This document shows positions 7,350 to 9,396 of a stretch of 9,396 nt of DNA, piece after piece (the first letter of the stretch is position 1; every line of letters begins with the position of its first letter). Below the pieces are notes generated by a model. That model ran no database searches and was not told where the DNA came from. It saw only the letters and a program-made list of their open reading frames with translations. Source of the stretch: an uncultured Clostridia bacterium (GTDB lineage: Bacteria; Bacillota; Clostridia; Oscillospirales; UBA644); NCBI GenBank assembly GCA_904502105.1, contig CAJGDF010000054.1:1-9396 (forward strand), read 5' to 3'. The translations under genes and the position numbers were made by a program.

Positions 7350-7988
7350 CTATTTAACTCTTATTGATTTTATCATATCAAAAGCCTGATCGAAGTTTTT
7401 ATCAAACTTTGTCCAACGGCTTCTGAACTGAGCATTTATAAGCTTATCGCCTTTTTGAATAGCAACCTGAAGGATCTTATTACCGGAATATTCGCCGCCG
7501 GGTGTGAATATCCAATAATAAACATCGTAACCCTTGCCGTAGTTAAGTCTGCCGGTTTCGAAGATCTCAACCTGTTCTCTTACCTCATTTTTAGGTATAT
7601 AGGTCGTCATCGCATTTTCAACATGAAAATCGATCTGAGAGATTATATAATCTTTTGCGGTTTTGATCTTATCGTCAAGCTCATAAGATATATCTGTAAT
7701 AACTACGTTATCAAGCTCGATGCCGCTGTCGCTCGCACCTGCCTCAGGGATAACGATCTTATAGTTAGCCTCGCTGCCAACCTGCTCAATAGTCCAGAAA
7801 GAGGGTTTCCACATAAAGAAATAATCGGAGGAGAACGGTTTATCACAAACAATAGCGAAAATAATTACCGCAACAACAGCTGCTATGATCAATTCTCTTT
7901 TACCGATATATTTATTAAGTGTTTTCTTTAAATCAAGTATGTTATTTTTAATTTTTTCAAGGGTCTCTTTGATTGAGTTTACGTCCAT
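7350..7988 (-). CDS. Hypothetical single-pass membrane protein with extracytoplasmic domain
   Basis: I do not recognise this 212-residue protein. Residues 1-32 are charged and probably helical (SIKETLEKIKNNILDLKK), with coiled-coil-like spacing of hydrophobics. Residues 33-48 (LIIAAVVAVIIFAIVC) form one membrane segment. C48 is not in a lipobox, so it is probably a membrane anchor rather than a lipoprotein. The remaining 160 residues look like a soluble alpha/beta domain. The ending, with FDKNFDQAFDMIKSIRVK, and the preceding strands weakly recall PsbP/Mog1-like (DUF1795-type) small domains seen on Firmicute surface proteins; that is a guess. AAAGGA at 7997-8002, eight bases before the ATG, fixes the start. 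It has its own extended -10 promoter and is divergent from the alpha-mannosidase gene. Confidence 0.85.
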   Translation of the reverse strand: MDVNSIKETLEKIKNNILDLKKTLNKYIGKRELIIAAVVAVIIFAIVCDKPFSSDYFFMWKPSFWTIEQVGSEANYKIVIPEAGASDSGIELDNVVITDISYELDDKIKTAKDYIISQIDFHVENAMTTYIPKNEVREQVEIFETGRLNYGKGYDVYYWIFTPGGEYSGNKILQVAIQKGDKLINAQFRSRWTKFDKNFDQAFDMIKSIRVK

Positions 7989-8018
7989 AAAATAAATCCT
8001 TTGTTATGTATTTAAATG

Positions 8019-8027
8019 ATTATAGCA
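8019..8027 (-). promoter_or_regulatory. Extended -10 promoter for the membrane-protein gene
   Basis: On the minus strand TGCTATAAT combines a perfect -10 hexamer (TATAAT, 8019-8024) with the TGn extension (8025-8027). The region one spacer upstream (about 8041-8047, TTTTCTG) is only a weak -35, as is common for extended -10 promoters. Transcription would start near 8012, about 24 bases before the ATG at 7988. Confidence 0.65.
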
Positions 8028-8086
8028 TTTTTTTGTAAAACAGAAAAGAGTATAAATGAAAATTTTTTATTACATTTCAAAACATC

Positions 8087-8115
8087 TTGATTTTCAGAGA
8101 CGTTTATGTTATACT
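8087..8115 (+). promoter_or_regulatory. Sigma-A promoter for the alpha-mannosidase gene
   Basis: TTGATT (8087-8092), a 17-base spacer and TATACT (8110-8115) form a good -35/-10 pair, strengthened by TGT directly before the -10 (8107-8109, extended -10). Transcription would begin near 8122, leaving a leader of about 50 bases. A 9-base direct repeat TTCAATAAA (8119-8127 and 8132-8140) lies right at the expected start site. The promoter is back to back with that of the membrane-protein gene. Confidence 0.75.
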
Positions 8116-8171
8116 GAATTCAATAAAATACTTCAATAAATTTTCTAATAAAATTATATGAGGTGACAGCT

Positions 8172-9396
8172 ATGTCAGCAAAACAGGAAAAGAAAAAAAG
8201 AAAACTCTATGCCGTCTCGGACGCGCATCTTGACACCCAGTGGAACTGGGATATTCAGGACACTATCCGCGACTGTGTAAAAAACACATTGGTTCAGAAT
8301 TTTGACCTTATTGAAAAATACCCGGGATACAAATTCAACTTTGAAGGCGCATTCAGATACAAGCTTGCAAAAGAATATTATCCCGATATGTACGAAAAGC
8401 TCAAGGAATACGTTGCAGCAGGCCGCTGGAACGTTGCGGGCAGCTCCTGGGATGCGTGCGATGTAAATGTACCGTCCTCCGAAGCGCTTATGCGTCAGAT
8501 CCTTTTAGGTAACGGATTCTTCGAAAAAGAATTCGGCAAAATGAGCACCGATATTTTCTTGACAGACTGTTTCGGCTTCCCCTACTCTCTGCCTTCGATC
8601 GAAGCGCATATGGGTCTTAACGGCTTCTCAACACAGAAGCTCGTCTGGGGTCTCGGTCAGCCTGTAATCAAAGACGGAAAGGTTCTCAAGCCGTTCAAAG
8701 GCGAAGATGAAGTGAGAATGGATATCGGTAAATGGAAAGGACCCGACGGCAATTTCGTTTATACATATCTTGATCCGGGAGGATACGGCTACAACTTTGA
8801 TGAAAACGACGATCAGCGTCCCGTAAACAACCGTGATAACTATCTTAAAGAAATCGAAAAGAACGAACAGGTTTCCGGTGTAAGCAAAAAAGCGATCTAC
8901 TTCGGTACAGGTGACTACGGCGGAAGCCCGAAGGAATCCTCCGCAAGAATGATTCAGGAAGCATTGGACGATAAAGAAGGCGGTCTTTACGAGGTTGTTA
9001 TGTCAACGACCGACCAGCTCTTCAACGAACTGACACCCGAAGAAGCGGAAGGCCTTCCCGTTTACGACGGTGAGCTTCTCATTCCTCACGGTTACGGCGC
9101 ATTCACATCAAGAACAATGAACAAACGTTGGAACCGTAAAAACGAGCTTCTTGCCGACAGTGCAGAAAAAGCAGCAAGCACGGCAGCACTTCTCGCAGGC
9201 GAAAAATACCCTGCGGAAAACTTCGATTTTGCATGGAAGCAGTTCCTCTGGCATCAGTTCCATGATGACCTCCCCGGAACATCTCTGCCGAGAGCATACG
9301 TATTCTCTCAGAACGACTATGTTGTTGCCCTTAATATGTTTGCGGGCGAACTCAAAAACTCCGTAGGCGCTGTTGCAAAAACACTCAACACAAACG
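8172..9396 (+). CDS. GH38 alpha-mannosidase, N-terminal part (3' end outside window)
   Basis: The frame is open from ATG 8172 to the right edge: 408 codons of a family that usually runs to about 850-1050 residues. GH38 enzymes are zinc-dependent retaining alpha-mannosidases. Visible catalytic features are the metal ligands H19 and D21 in HLDTQWNWD, and the probable nucleophile D132 in FLTDCFGFPYSLP (GH38 consensus D-x-FG). Next come TQKLVWG, where GH38 enzymes bind substrate, and H361-x-x-H364-D in LWHQFHDDLPGTS, which holds a third metal-ligand His. No signal peptide is present, only a lysine-rich start, so it is cytoplasmic and likely trims imported mannosides. GAGGTGA at 8160-8166 supports the start. 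The W-N-W after HLD differs from the commoner bacterial HWDREWY and class II HxDxxW forms, which suggests a separate GH38 subgroup. Family assignment is firm; linkage specificity is not visible. Confidence 0.94.
   Translation, partial: MSAKQEKKKRKLYAVSDAHLDTQWNWDIQDTIRDCVKNTLVQNFDLIEKYPGYKFNFEGAFRYKLAKEYYPDMYEKLKEYVAAGRWNVAGSSWDACDVNVPSSEALMRQILLGNGFFEKEFGKMSTDIFLTDCFGFPYSLPSIEAHMGLNGFSTQKLVWGLGQPVIKDGKVLKPFKGEDEVRMDIGKWKGPDGNFVYTYLDPGGYGYNFDENDDQRPVNNRDNYLKEIEKNEQVSGVSKKAIYFGTGDYGGSPKESSARMIQEALDDKEGGLYEVVMSTTDQLFNELTPEEAEGLPVYDGELLIPHGYGAFTSRTMNKRWNRKNELLADSAEKAASTAALLAGEKYPAENFDFAWKQFLWHQFHDDLPGTSLPRAYVFSQNDYVVALNMFAGELKNSVGAVAKTLNTN

Noticed and set aside
7989..8171. Riboswitch, tRNA or small RNA in the divergent intergenic region
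   Set aside because: The region is AT-rich with two clear promoters and short leaders. I could find no conserved aptamer core, cloverleaf or terminator-backed RNA.

Overview
The window looks like chromosomal DNA of an anaerobic, gut-type Firmicute (Clostridia, perhaps the Oscillospiraceae/Ruminococcaceae). The signs are an oxygen-sensitive glycyl radical enzyme with its radical-SAM activase, GAAAGGA-type ribosome binding sites, near-consensus sigma-A promoters, moderate GC and cytoplasmic glycoside hydrolases without signal peptides. This placement is inference from gene content and signals; no rRNA or marker gene is present.

Layout from left to right. (1) 1-1777 (minus, running off the left edge) and 1805-4057 (minus) are two tandem, strongly similar paralogues. 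Each has an alpha-galactosidase-like (clan GH-D type) TIM barrel followed by an F5/8-type C (discoidin-like) beta-sandwich. They are 27 bases apart and share one strong promoter, TTGACA-17-TACAAT at 4086-4114. (2) 4171-4201 is an intrinsic terminator separating this pair from the next unit. (3) 4221-4982 (minus) is a glycyl radical enzyme activase and 5051-7270 (minus) is its glycyl radical enzyme. (4) 7292-7318 is a perfect 11-bp hairpin between the glycyl radical enzyme and the gene before it. (5) 7350-7988 (minus) is an unrecognised single-pass membrane protein. (6) 7989-8171 is a divergent promoter region with good sigma-A-type elements in both directions. (7) 8172-9396 (plus, running off the right edge) is a GH38 alpha-mannosidase.

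How the genes work together: both edges encode cytoplasmic hydrolases expected to cut alpha-linked sugars (alpha-mannoside by GH38; an alpha-galactoside-like or related glycoside by the two GH-D-like proteins), so the neighbourhood suggests intracellular breakdown of imported oligosaccharides. The glycyl radical enzyme and activase form a self-contained two-gene unit set off by hairpins on both sides. Their link to the sugar genes is therefore positional, not operonic. No microcompartment, transporter, dehydrogenase or regulator gene is visible that would name the substrate.

The most unusual feature is the glycyl radical enzyme. It has the glycyl radical motif (G718) and a thiyl cysteine (C371), but the position two residues after the cysteine, usually the catalytic Glu in dehydratase- and lyase-type members, is Trp (G-C-N-W-P). 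That argues against the well-known dehydratase chemistries and makes its reaction an open question. No RNA genes, CRISPR arrays, insertion sequences or attachment sites were seen.
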